A stretch of 64,000 nt of DNA from Paramecium tetraurelia. Lineage: Eukaryota > Ciliophora > Oligohymenophorea > Peniculida > Parameciidae. Shown here one piece after another: positions 24,710 to 38,316 of this stretch (positions are counted from its first letter, which is position 1; each line of letters opens with the position of its first letter). Under the pieces are notes generated by a model. The model did no database searches and was not told where the DNA came from. It saw nothing but the letters and a program-made list of their open reading frames with translations. Position numbers and translations under genes: made by a program. The DNA lies in assembly GCF_000165425.1 (NCBI RefSeq), contig NW_001798977.1, positions 219,318 through 283,317 of the forward strand, written 5' to 3'.

Positions 24710-25859
24710 ATGCTATTATTATCTTAGCGCTAATCAACTTAATTAGAGGAATTAGAAACCTTAAAGGCATCCATTTTAGGTCAATAGTCCTCACGTTCTA
24801 GAAATCTTTCAAATGAAAGGCCGCAAACCTATTAGAGATAATTGCAGTTTTCTATTGAAAATCCAAGACATAGAAATAAAGCACAATCATTTTCTGTTGA
24901 AAAACAGGTAAAGAATGAAAAATATCCTATAAGTTGAATTTAAGTTCGCAAAACCAAAAGGTTGAAAATTTAATTACGACTTGGTAGCATCAAAAAAATT
25001 CATCATCTTTGCATTCGAGTTCAAATGTAAATGCACCTTGTAAGTTAATTAATGATGTGCGTTCAGCCCAGTAATTGGATATCCAAAACAAGGATTCCAA
25101 TAAACCTCATATCATCATAGAGGAAGACGTCTTGTTTACTGAAGAAACAGAACCATTTGTTTAAAACAATAAATCCAAGCAGGTCAAGACTCCTATGCAT
25201 CTTATTGCTCCTACCAAGAGTTACAAAGATCAATGTATTAAATTTTTAATGAAGAAAGCCAAGAAGTGAAGAAACATAACAAGGGAAAGAAATAAAATAA
25301 TTATAATTACCAAAGACCATAAACGACTAAAATCAATGCAGGAACCTATGCGAAATCTTCACCTCTTGTTTTTAAAGAACAGTCTCTACAGAACCCAATG
25401 AAAATATCACAAATTGATTAAACCAAACTCAGTAATTAATAGAATGGAGCAAATAATTAGAACAATAAGAGTAAGCAATATTCTTCAAAATTAATCAAAA
25501 AGAGCAGCATAAGTATCCATGAAGAAAATCAGTAGGAAATTTAATTCATCCCTGAGTTAGTAAGATTAAAAGAGTAGATTTTATCAACATACTTAAAATA
25601 AAATCGAGCTCTTATAGGTTCTTAAAATTAAATCGTTAAGTATTTGAGTCTAATAAAATTAGAAATTTTGATGAAATTCTCTCAATTTTAAAGCAGGACT
25701 TCCCCAAGTGAAAATCTATCTATATAGAATAGCAAATATTAATATTCATCATATTTTAAAGTGTTGGTCTAAAATTATTTAGTTCTTTTGTTTTTTCTCT
25801 TCTCATCATTGAAAGGTATGTCTAACTCCTAAGATAATATTCTCATTTGCTAAGTATGA
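24710..25859 (+). CDS. Ser/Gln/Lys-rich protein, unassigned
   Basis: Starts at ATG 24710 (MLLLSQRQSTQLEELETLKA). At least two introns are needed: a 26-nt one near 24909 and a strong 27-nt candidate near 25033. A further frame change between 25130 and 25220 can be met by a 17-nt or a 38-nt GT...AG segment, neither of normal size, so this part is unresolved. The protein is low-complexity, with many Ser-Arg and Ser-Lys pairs (SSRSRNLSNERPQ, NAGTYAKSSPLVF), which suggests a disordered phosphoprotein. Read-through of the last exon ends at TGA 25857-25859; an earlier end by splicing is possible. No family recognised. Confidence 0.5.
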
Positions 25860-26171
25860 ATGAAGCTCACTACTGCCTTTAGCCTCAATTAACAATGGAC
25901 TAAAATAAAACTTTTACAGTTATACGACTGTACTTCAAAATAATTAGAAACATTATTTCTAATATTAGGTTTGTTGTGCATAAAAAAACTTTATCTTTCT
26001 TTCTATGTATATTCCTCAAATGTTGTCCCGTCATTGGTCGAGTTTGAGATTCCCATGATATCTCGTATCATTTATATCTAATATAAGTCCTTTAAAGTAG
26101 ACAATTAATGAAAATACACAAGTATTAAATCGAAAATGACAAATAAAATAACATATTTATAAAATATTATT
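25860..26171. other. AT-rich intergenic region
   Basis: About 310 bp between two plus-strand genes with no supported feature. It should hold the promoter of the casein kinase gene. Confidence 0.5.
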
Positions 26172-27719
<1,548 letters not shown>

Positions 27720-27792
27720 ATTAAAGTCTGTATAAAGATTAATTAATTCTAATATTTAATACATTTAACAAATATTGACTTTGTGATTATAT

Positions 27793-28492
27793 TCAACAAC
27801 AAACACTTCTTTTTTTTTAGTTAGGAATTTCTGTAACTCTTTCATTTTCTCGAATCTTTCCTATTTTGATTCCGTGATTGGGATCAAGAGGATCAATCTT
27901 ATTTGATTTAATATTCTCATAAATTTTCTTAGTTAAAGTTTCAAATATAAATTCTACATTTTCTCCAGTTTTGGCTGAAGTCTCCTAGAATTCACACCCT
28001 AATTGGATTGACAATTGTCTCCCTTCATCATAACTAACTTTTCGATCTTTTAAATCACATTTGTTGCCTACCAAAAAATATTCAATTTGATTATTGGTGT
28101 CTTATTACACATCCTTTACCCATGTTTAAATTCTATCGAATGTTATTCTCCTCGAGATATCATAGACCAAGAAACAACCAATAGATCTAAACATATAAAT
28201 AACACTTAAATACCCCCTGTAATATGCCCTAGTTATAGAACGAAAGGACTCTTAGCCTGCCTGAATAGAATTAAATTATACCGTATCCCACAATTATAAC
28301 TTGATGAGTTTATCATCATAGATGAATTCTTTAGATCCATATTCTACGCCAATGGTAGTATCATATCCCACTCGGAATCTGCCTTCTGTATATTGCAATA
28401 ATAAGCAACTCTTTCCAACAGCTAACCTTAGTAATGCAATTACTTGATTCTCCCACAATAATGAACTTGAATAAATAATGATAATTATTCAT
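27793..28492 (-). CDS. RAB2: Rab2-like small GTPase
   Basis: Start ATG 28492 (MNNYHYLFKFIIVGES). Three introns (28422-28443, 28261-28281, 28187-28213) give about 210 residues. GTPase motifs in order: G1 GESTVGKSCLLLQY, switch I DTTIGVEYGSK, G3 LWDTAGQESFRS with ITRAYYRG, G4 VGNKCDLKD, G5 ETSAKTGENVEFIF, and NGIKIG-like NHGIKIGKIRE as in Rab2. The C-terminal two cysteines (RSVCC) are the geranylgeranylation site. Rab2 works at Golgi and endolysosomal membranes. Two introns split the nucleotide-binding motifs, so unspliced RNA cannot give an active protein. Confidence 0.86.
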
Positions 28493-28506
28493 TTTTATAA
28501 TATCAC

Positions 28507-30010
28507 TCAATTTCTAATTTTCTATACAATAGATAATAACCCATTTGCCAATCCCCACCTCCTCTCCATTCCAAAATATGTTCTATTTTTCCTCTCTGCT
28601 GTCTTTTCATCATCATACTAGATCTAATCCTCCCTGAATGATGAACCCATACCATATACTGTCCATAGTCGGCCTCTCTTCCAGTATGAGCTATAAAATA
28701 TAATTACTTAGAACTCCAATCAACTAGTAATCTCTTGTATCTAAACCATTCCATGTTTCCAATATAACTAATCATCATGATTCTTGATATCCACTTGTTA
28801 TTTTTTCACCTTAAATTACTTGTAAATTTCTCTGGTATCACCATTTTTCCAGATGCCTCTAAATCTTATTTGAAAATATTCCAACTAGTGTGTTTCTTTT
28901 TTCGTACTCTCTTCCAGCTTGCAACAATTCTTGTAATTCAGAAGCGCAAAAGTCATGTATATCTATTATTTTAAGGAATGCCACATTTCACAATATTTTG
29001 ACCTTCCCTCCTTCCTTGCCTTTACACTCAATTTCCAATTAAATCTAACCATTTAACATAATAAATTAATTGGCTTTTTAATGTATATACATACATCTTA
29101 CCAATTTACAATTTTGTTGTGTCTTTTATACGCATGGATTTATTGATCTATCTCAGATGCTTTCTCTAATTATCTTTCCAAACTCACTGTAATTCCTTCC
29201 AATAAGATATTGACTGGTTTGCTCTGATTATCAATTATATACTTCAACTTTTTCCCTTATCGATGCTGACTTGTCTGGAAGATCCTAATTCCCAAGTGTT
29301 GATTTCAATTAGATTTAAACAAATCTTTAACAAAGTTATGTTGTTGCCCTTCTTCATTCTCATTTGAAGTCAAAGGCTAGATTGTTTAATGTATATTATA
29401 AAACATTCATCTAGCATCATATCATTTGACTGCCATTTGATTTTCTCTTTAATCTAATTCAAGATATAACTAAAATTGGGTCTAGAATTAAATTGGAATT
29501 TGATTGCGCTTATTAAATTAGAGGTTGAAATGCTTCACCCTTGAGTTCAAGATTTTAGAAGTCATCATTAAATGAATAAAAAACTTTATATTTTATCCTA
29601 TTTTTTGTTATTCTTTGCTCATTCATTAAACAAGTTGACTCCCCTGAAAATTAAATTGAGGCATGCTTATAAAATGCATTTCCTAATTTGAACAATCATA
29701 TTTGTAGAACAATCTGAAATTTTTAGAGATTATAGTAGTACCCCTGCATTCTATTTCGATAGTATTTCCTTTTCTTCTGGACTGAGATCTTCTTCAAATA
29801 TTGTTTGCCCAATTTCAAATTTAAAAGATGCTCTTATTGTTCACACATGCCCATAATTTATTACCGCTTAGATTAAAATGCCTAGTAGGCTTTTGAGATT
29901 CGATTTCGATAGATCTTAGTTAGCTTTCAAAAGAGATCCCTTTATCATATTCTTTCATTTTTCAATCGGAAACCTGAAAAATTCTTGAAGGGTCTCCTAG
30001 AATTTGAGCA
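28507..30010 (-). CDS. multi-exon protein, unassigned
   Basis: Coding-like segments occur in changing frames over 1.5 kb, so several introns must be present and I could not place all of them. Segments from the 5' end: NETMLKFQETLQEFF and SFESQLRSIEIESQK (coiled), FKFEIGQTIFEEDLSPEEKE, GKKLKYIIDNQSKPVNILLE, a helical stretch GITVSLERQLEKASEIDQQI, MLNGQIQLEIECKG, and a C-terminal segment WTVYGMGSSFREDQIQYDD ending GLLSIVQKIRN at TGA 28509-28507. A 28-nt intron (GTAAGATGTATG...TTAAAAAG) near 29078-29105 is clear. The true start is uncertain; the first in-frame ATG is near 30010, but the frame is open up to about 30120. Separate genes in tandem cannot be excluded. No domain recognised. Confidence 0.45.
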
Positions 30011-30144
30011 TAGTTTCATTCAGATCAATGGGTATGTGTTTAAGGATTTCTGTAGTATACTTGATTTCAAATAATATAATCTTTTGTTCTTCTATTTGAG
30101 CAATTCTTGATTAAATATTATTTTTAAATTAATTTGTTATTAAA

Positions 30145-30975
30145 ATGAATCCAAATACACCTTTCAATGAACGCTTCCATAAGATTCAAGAGAAATTGAA
30201 TTCAATCCCATTACAACATGATCACTCAAAGGCTCATCGTATTGATACGATATGTGGAAGAATTACAGCAGTTGAAGAGAGAACTCAAGATACAATTACA
30301 TCTTACAATAGAAAGCTTGTAAGTTTGATGAAATATGAATCGATTAGCACTCATTAAAAGATGAGATAGTTCGTTTTTAAAAACAAATTGAAGAAGAAAA
30401 CAATGCATTTGAAACTCAATTTGAACAAAGAGTAAGAGAGATTGCAGCATTTGAAAGTCGCATCACAACCAAATTGGAATAGGAAATAGCATTGAGAAGA
30501 GATGGAAATCTAAAATTACAAGGATACTTGGATGAGAAGGTTTCAGATAAATCTTAATATTATAGGTTGTATACTTGAAATCTGATATCCAGACTGAAGG
30601 CAAAATCAGATAAGAATAAATAGAGAACATTACTACATCCTTAGAGAACGATCTACCAAAATTATATGACATGGTGAAAACAGAAGGATAAGATAGAGAA
30701 GATAGTGACAATGGTACCTTGAGAAGAGCTGGAGATGAAATACGTCGTCTTAATGAAGGAGTGGCTAATCAAAAGAAATTGAGGTAAATTCTTTATTTTA
30801 GAACTTTCTTAGAGAGGAATCAGAAACAGCCATCTTTGAGATGCTCAAGGATCTAGTGTCAAGAGTAAAGAGTGAAATAGAAGAGGAGAAAAAACTAAGA
30901 GAAGAATCGCAAGAATCATTATTAGGTTTACTCGAAGATGCAGCAAATAAAATTTATAAGGCAGCCAAAGATTGA
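30145..30975 (+). CDS. SF-assemblin family protein (striated rootlet fibre)
   Basis: ATG 30145 (MNPNTPFNERFHKIQEKLN). Three introns (30319-30347, 30540-30565, 30784-30812) yield 248 residues, close to the usual 270-280 of SF-assemblins. The protein is one long coiled coil in short heptad blocks: RITAVEERTQDTITSY, FQKQIEEENNAFETQFEQRV, EQEIALRRDGNLKLQGYLD, SLENDLPKLYDMVKTE, and the typical C-terminal LLGLLEDAANKIYKAA. SF-assemblins polymerise into 2-nm filaments of striated basal-body rootlets (kinetodesmal fibres in Paramecium), and the gene family is large there. The start is fixed by the conserved N-terminal non-helical head. The third intron reads as three TTTAG-like ends but only the 29-nt version keeps the frame. 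Confidence 0.88.
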
Positions 30976-31477
30976 TCATTCAAAGAAAAAAAGTATATAA
31001 ACACATTCAAATAAATTTTATTTGTTTTAATTTATTTTAATTACTATTTCTTTATCATGTTATTATACTACACCTTCTGAAATGTGTCTAACATTACCCA
31101 GAAATTACTGAATGCACACCTAACTGAGGACTAATTCTAAATTCCTGCAAGGAGTTTAATAAAATTTAAGAAGCAAGCTTATACATAAAACACCATCCTC
31201 TTTCCCCTCCTTAAATAAAATCAAGTTATATATATAAATATATCAATAAATTCACATAAAAATAGAGATTTAATTAAAAACTTAAACCTTATGTTTCTTT
31301 GACTACTTTTAACAATAGGATTCTGGTCCCTTGAGAATAATTAAAATTCTTACATTAAAAATTGAACATTTTAAATTATATCCAAACATGTTATTAATAG
31401 ATTTATTCTAAAATAAAAAAATCTTATAAATAAAGCAAAATTTAATTAATTTATAGAATTAGAAAATTATTTCATAA
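30976..31477. other. AT-rich intergenic region
   Basis: About 500 bp between two plus-strand genes. Only AT-rich DNA with short poly-A/T and TA runs (about 31215-31240). No gene supported. Confidence 0.5.
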
Positions 31478-34400
31478 ATGTAGAAAACTGATTTTAACTT
31501 CAAAATATGCGCTTGCGGAAAAGTATTTGAACCTTACTCTTCCTTTGAAGCATAAGTTAAATGTGACACTTGTTTAGAAAACAAAAAATTTTCAACAAAT
31601 CAAACAGAAAAAGTACTCTTGGATCAATAACAAGAATAATATGCTAATTAAAGTGGTGACAATTAAATTAAATCTATTAGGTAATACAAAACAAAAGTAA
31701 GAAGATGAAGAATCTATTATAGAATTTGATAAGCCAATTAAATTAAATTCAAATTATGGAAACTATGATCATCATATTGGTATTAAAGCCTAATTACAAA
31801 CATTAGGAAATGCCTTATAAAGTTTAAATAAATATGAAGAATCAAATATTGAACAGGAGAAGGCGATTCAAATTGATCCAAATAATTGTTGTGACTACAT
31901 CAATAAAGGTATTAAAACATCATTACAAATATTAGCAAAAGCTTTAATGAAGATAAATAAATTTGAAGAAGCAATTTATGAAATTGATAAGGCAATTTAA
32001 TTGAATCCAAATGATCCCATCTGTTATAATATGAAAGGTATAAAGCATTATTACAAAAATTAGGAAATTCATTATAAAGTTTATATAAATATGAAGAATC
32101 AATTACCGAATATGAGAAGGCGATTCAATTAGATTCAAGTAATAGTAACTACCATTAAAATAAAGGTATCAATCTTAAATTAAAACATTAGCAAAAGCAT
32201 TACATCAGTTAAAAGATTATGAAGAAGAAGTTATTGAACATGATAAGATATTAAAAGTGACTTAAAATAATCCTGAAAAGGAAATTTTTACTAGTATCAA
32301 AGCGTTATTTAATAAATTAGGAAATTAATTATATAAATACGAAGAATATGAACAATCAATAATATAAGTTGACAAGGAAATTGAATAAAATCCAACTAAT
32401 GCTAATTCATATTATAATAAAGGCATCAATATAAGATTATATCATATAGGATTACTCTTATAAGATTTAAAAATGTTTGATGAATCAATTATTTAATTTA
32501 AAAAGGCAATTGAAATAAATCCAAATAATGCCATGTACTATAATAAAAAAGGTATAAAGTTATTAATAAATTATTAGGAGATGTTCTATGCTAGATACAT
32601 AAATATGAAGAATCAATTATAGAATATAATATGGCAATTTAATTAAATCCAAAATCTCCTACGTACTATTTTCATAAAGGTATTTATTTTCTAATGGTTA
32701 AATTAGGTAAAGCATTACTAAAATGCAATAAATCAATCATTGAATTTGAAAAGGGAATTGAATTAAATCTAAATGAAGCTAACTACTTAAACAAAAAAGG
32801 TTTAAATATACAAACAAACTATTTAGGTTTCCCTTTATATAATTTAAACAACAATGAAGAATCAATTATAAAATATGATAAAGCAATTGAATTAAATCCA
32901 AATAATGCTAAATACTATTATAGTAAAGGTTGAAATCTATAAATAATTTAATTAGGAAATGCTTTATACAATTCAAAGAAATATGAAGAATCAATTATAG
33001 AATATGATAAAGCAATTGAATTAAATCCAAATGATGCTGAATACTATAATAGTAAAGGTTGAAATATATTAATAATTTAAATAGGATATGCCTTATATGA
33101 GTTATATAAATATGAGGAATCAATTATAGAATTTGATAAAGCAATTGAATTAAATCCAAATTATGATGATTACTATAATAGTAAAGGTTGAAATATTTAA
33201 GTAATTAAATTAGGAAATGCTTTATGCAATTAAAAGAAATATGAAGAATCAATTATAGAATATGATAAAGCAATTGAATTAAATCCAAATTATGATGATT
33301 ACTATAATAGTAAAGGTTGAAATCTATAAATAATTTAATTAGGAAATGTTTTATGGAATTTAAAGAAATATGAAGAATCAATTATAGAATATGATAAAGC
33401 AATTGAATTAAATACAAATTATGATGATTACTATAATAGTAAAGGTTGAAATATATAAATAATTGAATTAGGATTAGCATTATAAGAGTTATATAAATAT
33501 GAAGAATCAATTATAGAATTTGATAAAGCTATTGAATTAAATCATAATTATTCTTAATACTATTGCAACAAAGGTTGAAATCCATAAATAATTTAATTAG
33601 GATAAGCATTATACAATTTAAAGAAATATGAAGAATCAATTAAAGAATATGATAAAGCAATTGAATTAAAACCAAGCTATGATGTTTACTATAACCGTAA
33701 AGGTTGAAATATATAAATAATTTAATTAGGATAAGCATTATACTATTTAAAGAAATATGAAGAATCAATTATAGAATTTGATAAAGCAATTAAATTAAAT
33801 CCAAATTATGATGATTACTATAATAGTAAAGGTTGAAATATATAAATAATTTAATTAGGATAAGCATTATACAATTTAAAGAAATATGAAGAATCAATTA
33901 TAGAATTTGATAAAGCAATTAAATTAAATCCAAATTATGATGATTACTATAATAGTAAAGGTTGAAATATATAAATAATTTAATTAGGATAAGCATTATA
34001 CTATTTAAAGAAATATGAAGAATCAATTATAGAATTTGATAAAGCAATTAAATTAAATCCAAATTATGATGATTACTATAATAGTAAAGGTTGAAATATA
34101 TAAATAATTTAATTAGGATAAGCCTTATACAATTTAAAGAAATATGAAGAATCAATTAAAGAATATGATAAAGCAATTGAATTAAATCGATATCATGCTG
34201 AATACTATGATAATAAAGGTTGAAATATATTAATAATTTAAATAGGATATGCCTTATACAATTTAAAAAAATATGAAGAATCAATTAAAGAATATGATAA
34301 AGCAATTGAATTAAAACCAAGCTATGATGTTTACTATAATAGTAAAGGTTGAAATATATAAATAATTTAATTAGGATAAGCATTATACTATTTAAAGAAA

Positions 34401-37400
34401 TGTGAAGAATCAATTATAGAATTTGATAAAGCTATTGAATTAAATCCAAATGATGATGTTTAATATAATTGTAAAGGTTGAAATATATAAATAATTGAAT
34501 TAGGATTAGCATTATAAGAGTTTTATAAATATGAAGAATCAATTATAGAATTTGATAAAGCTATTGAATTAAATCAAAATTTATTCTTAATACTATTGCA
34601 ATAAAGGTTGAAATCCATAAATAATTTAATTAGGATAAGCATTAATGCAATTTAAAGAAATATGAAGAATCAATTATAGAATATGATAAAGCAATTGAAT
34701 TAAATCCAAATTATGATGATTACTATAATAGTAAAGGTTGAAATATATAAATAATTGAATTAGGATAAGCATTATACAATTTAAAGAAATATGAAGAATC
34801 AATTATAGAATTTGATAAAGCAATTAAATTAAATCCAAATTATGATGATTACTATAATAGATAAAGGTTGAAATATATAAATAATTTAATTAGGATAAGC
34901 ATTATAAAATTTAAAGAAATATGAAGAATCAATAATAGAATTTGATAAAGCAATTGAATTAAATCCAAATGATGATGATTACTATAATTGTAAAGGTTGA
35001 AATATATAAATAATTTAATTAGGATAAGCATTATACAATTTAAAGAAATATGAAGAATCAATTAAAGAATATGATAAAGCAATTGAATTAAAACCAAGCT
35101 ATGATGTTTACTATAACCGTAAAGGTTGAAATATATAAATAATTTAATTAGGATAAGCCTTAATACTATTTAAAGAAATATGAAGAATCAATTATAGAAT
35201 TTGATAAAGCAATTAAATTAAATCCAAATTATGATGATTACTATAATAGTAAAGGTTGAAATATATAAATAATTTAATTAGGATAAGCATTATAAAATTT
35301 AAAGAAATATGAAGAATCAATAATAGAATTTGATAAGGCAATTGAATTAAATCCAAATTATGATGATTACTATAATAGTAAAGGTTGAAATATATAAATA
35401 ATTGAATTAGGATTAGCATTATAAGAGTTATATAAATATGAAGAATCAATTATAGAATTTGATAAAGCTATTGAATTAAATCATAATTATTCTTAATACT
35501 ATTGCAATAAAGGTTGAAATCCATAAATAATTTAATTAGGATAAGCATTATACAATTTAAAGAAATATGAAGAATCAATTAAAGAATATGATAAAGCAAT
35601 TGAATTAAAACCAAGCTATGATGTTTACTATAACCGTAAAGGTTGAAATATATAAATAATTTAATTAGGATAAGCATTATACTATTTAAAGAAATATGAA
35701 GAATCAATTATAGAATTTGATAAAGCAATTAAATTAAATCAAAATTATTCCTTAATACTATTGCAATAAAGGTTGAAATATTTAAGTAATTAAATTAGGA
35801 AATGCTTTATGCAATTTAAAGAAATATGAAGAATCAATTATAGAATATGATAAAGCAATTGAATTAAATCCAAATTATGATGATTACTATAATAGTAAAG
35901 GTTGAAATATATAAATAATTGAATTAGGATTAGCATTATAAGAGTTATATAAATATGAAGAATCAATTATAGAATTTGATAAAGCAATTAAATTAAATCC
36001 AAATTATGATGATTACTATAATAGTAAAGGTTGAAATATATAAATAATTTAATTAGGATAAGCATTATAAAATTTAAAGAAATATGAAGAATCAATTATA
36101 GAATTTGATAAAGCAATTGAATTAAATCCAAATTATGATGATTACTATAATAGTAAAGGTTGAAATATTTAAGTAATTAAATTAGGAAATGCTTTATGCA
36201 ATTAAAAGAAATATGAAGAATCAATTATAGAATATGATAAAGCAATTGAATTAAATCCAAATTATGCTGAATACTATAATAGTAAAGGTTGAAATATATT
36301 AATAATTTAAATAGGATATGCCTTATACAATTTAAAAAAATATGAAGAATCAATTATAGAATATGATAAAGCAATTGAATTAAATCCAAATGATGATGAT
36401 TACTATAATATTAAAGGTTGAAATATTTAAGTAATTAAATTAGGAAATGCTTTATGCAATTTAAAGAAATATGAAGAATCAATTATAGAATATGATAAAG
36501 CAATTGAATTAAATCCAAATTATGATGATTACTATAATAGTAAAGGTTGAAATTATATAAATAATTGAATTAGGATTAGCATTATAAGAGTTTTATAAAT
36601 ATGAAGAATCAATTATAGAATTTGATAAAGCTATTGAATTAAATCAAAATTATTCTTAATACTATTGCAATAAAGGTTGAAATCCATAAATAATTTAATT
36701 AGGATAAGCATTATGCAATTTAAAGAAATATGAAGAATCAATTATAGAATATGATAAAGCAATTGAATTAAATCCAAATTATGATGATTACTATAATAGT
36801 AAAGGTTGAAATATATAAATAATTGAATTAGGATTAGCATTATAAGAGTTTTATAAATATGAAGAATCAATTATAGAATTTGATAAAGCTATTGAATTAA
36901 ATCAAAATTATTCTTAATACTATTGCAATAAAGGTTGAAATCTATAAATAATTTAATTAGGATAAGCCTTATTCAATTTAAAGAAATATGAAGAATCAAT
37001 TATAGAATTTGATAAAGCAATTAAATTAAATCCAAATGATGCTGACTCCCATTTTAATAAAGGTGTTAACAATGAAGTATTTAAATAGGACAAGCCTTAT
37101 ACATGATAGACAATTTAGAAGAAACAATTTTTGAATTTGATTAAGCAATTTAAATAGATCCGAAAATAGCAATTTATTACATTTATAAAGGTTATTCTTA
37201 GTGATATTGATTAGGAAATTCGTTATTAGATTTGAATCGATTTTAGCCATCTATTTTTTCACAAGATGAGTTACTGAATTTACCTCATCAATAATTATTA
37301 TCAAAACAAATTCATGTTTAAAATTACTTATATAATTAGAATATGTCTAATCAAAATTATAGCCACTAAATGATTTAAAGTAATAGTGAATTTATAAATG

Positions 37401-37417
37401 AATATTTAATTAAATGA
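31478..37417 (+). CDS. tandem TPR protein with one intron per repeat
   Basis: ATG 31478 (MQKTDFNFKICACGKVFEPY) opens a short N-terminal region with CxC...CxxC (CACGK, CDTCLEN), likely a small zinc ribbon. About 44 tetratricopeptide repeats follow, and a tail of about 55 residues ends at TGA 37415-37417. The modal repeat is KYEESIIEFDKAIELNPN followed by YDDYYNSKGQALYNLK, 34 residues. Each repeat is interrupted, inside the Gly codon of its SKG, by a 24-28 nt intron. With introns left in, every repeat hits TGA at once; with them removed, 34-residue TPRs line up head to tail. TPR arrays form superhelical protein-binding scaffolds. Single-base insertions near 34580, 34644 and 34861 sum to three and restore frame. 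Two more near 35161 and 35749 do not, so as written the frame is broken there: either assembly error or a decaying 3' half. The antisense ORFs are shadows. Confidence 0.82.
31656..37211 (+). repeat. 129-bp tandem repeat array (102-bp TPR exon + 27-nt intron)
   Basis: About 43 intron-carrying units. N-terminal units (31656-32825) are diverged and their introns mostly open GTAT (for example 31780-31806, 31909-31935) or GTGA (31656-31680). From about 32930 to 37060 the units are nearly uniform and the introns open GTTGAAAT and close TTAATTAG or TTAAATAG, with variants ATCCATAA, ATCTATAA and ATTTAAGT inside. Similarity extends through both exon and intron, so whole 129-bp units were duplicated. 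One unit boundary (about 32298) has no intron. Mosaic blocks of several units recur (for example a Tyr-Cys-Asn variant at 33541, 34575, 35485, 36640 and 36900), a sign of unequal exchange or gene conversion. Confidence 0.88.
32423..32449 (+). other. candidate GC-AG intron in the TPR array
   Basis: At the place where all neighbouring repeats have a GT...AG intron, this unit has a 27-nt segment starting GCATCAAT and ending CATATAG. Removing it gives a perfect 34-residue TPR (KGLLLQDLKMFDESI). Leaving it in keeps the frame open and adds nine residues. It is either a GC-AG intron or an intron that lost its donor and became exonic. Confidence 0.5.
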
Positions 37418-38316
37418 ATCAAGCCTATTAACATTTATTTGATATTCAAATAAGATACCTCTTATCCTTAAATTTTAATGCACAAATTTATTATTAATTA
37501 AAATATTAAAAAGCGAAAATAATTTTAGTATCATTTATTTGATACGCTTCATTTAAGATTAAACAAAAAATAGTCAGCATTATTGTTAAATTATATAAAG
37601 TGTTTCTTTTATAATATACTCGATATTTGTGAATGCATATGATTCTAGAACTTATAAATTTCAATTTAAAATTATATAATAATTAATAAATAATAATATT
37701 ATCTAACTAAAAGTCTGAATACTAAACTCTTAGTTTATTATTGAGCTGGAAAATATATCTGTTAAATTATCAAATTTGATTTAGATTGATAATATTTTAC
37801 CTTCACCATAAATTCTGTTGAATTAGCATATTGCAATTAATCATAAAAGCATAATGTTCGATTTTATCTTACATATTTAAAATATTTTCTCTTTATTTGA
37901 TCTCTTCTTGTTTTATAGAATTTATTTTCTAGTAAAATTTAACTTTCCAATAATAGACTATAGTAATCTTTTCAATATAAATTAGTTCTCACCATTTAGA
38001 TTTAATAAGATTAAAAATAGTTTCATGCAAATTTTTAAATCAAAAGCAAATAATATTGATTTAGATGATAACGACATTGAATGAAAATGACTAATTTTAG
38101 TTCTCATGAAAAGCACAAATAATATGTCCACAAATACTTTTCTAAAAACCTTTCAAAATTTATAGAAATCTGCGAATCAAATAAATACCTAAGCAAACTA
38201 CTGAAATAAACACTTTGTATCTTCAAAAATGCAAAATAAAAATAAAATTTATTGCTACAATTTAATGTGAGAATTGAATAGATAGAACTATAATTCAAAT
38301 AAAACATACATTTTAT
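37418..38316. other. AT-rich region, possible gene relic on minus strand
   Basis: About 900 bp of very AT-rich DNA after the TPR gene. The minus strand between about 38010 and 37800 has a coiled-coil-like fragment (KQEEIKQRENILNMQDKIEH) and further short open fragments downstream, without a start or a continuous frame. This looks like the decayed continuation of the ORF at 38317-39177. Nothing else supported. Confidence 0.3.

Noticed and set aside
34852-35449. Minus-strand ORFs rich in Leu, Ile and Tyr inside the TPR array
   Set aside because: They repeat with the array period, lack any start context and are the antisense of the TPR exons.
32928-37060. TGA read as tryptophan in each TPR repeat (KG-TGA-N), as in some other ciliate codes
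   Set aside because: TGA ends the other genes of the window at sensible places. In the TPR repeats the TGA lies at the start of a 27-nt GT...AG segment whose removal leaves exact 34-residue TPRs, and the N-terminal repeats have unrelated introns at the same place.
31478-37417. Tandem array as CRISPR, satellite or minisatellite DNA
   Set aside because: The period, codon pattern and TPR consensus show a protein-coding exon-intron repeat; there are no unique spacers between identical short repeats.
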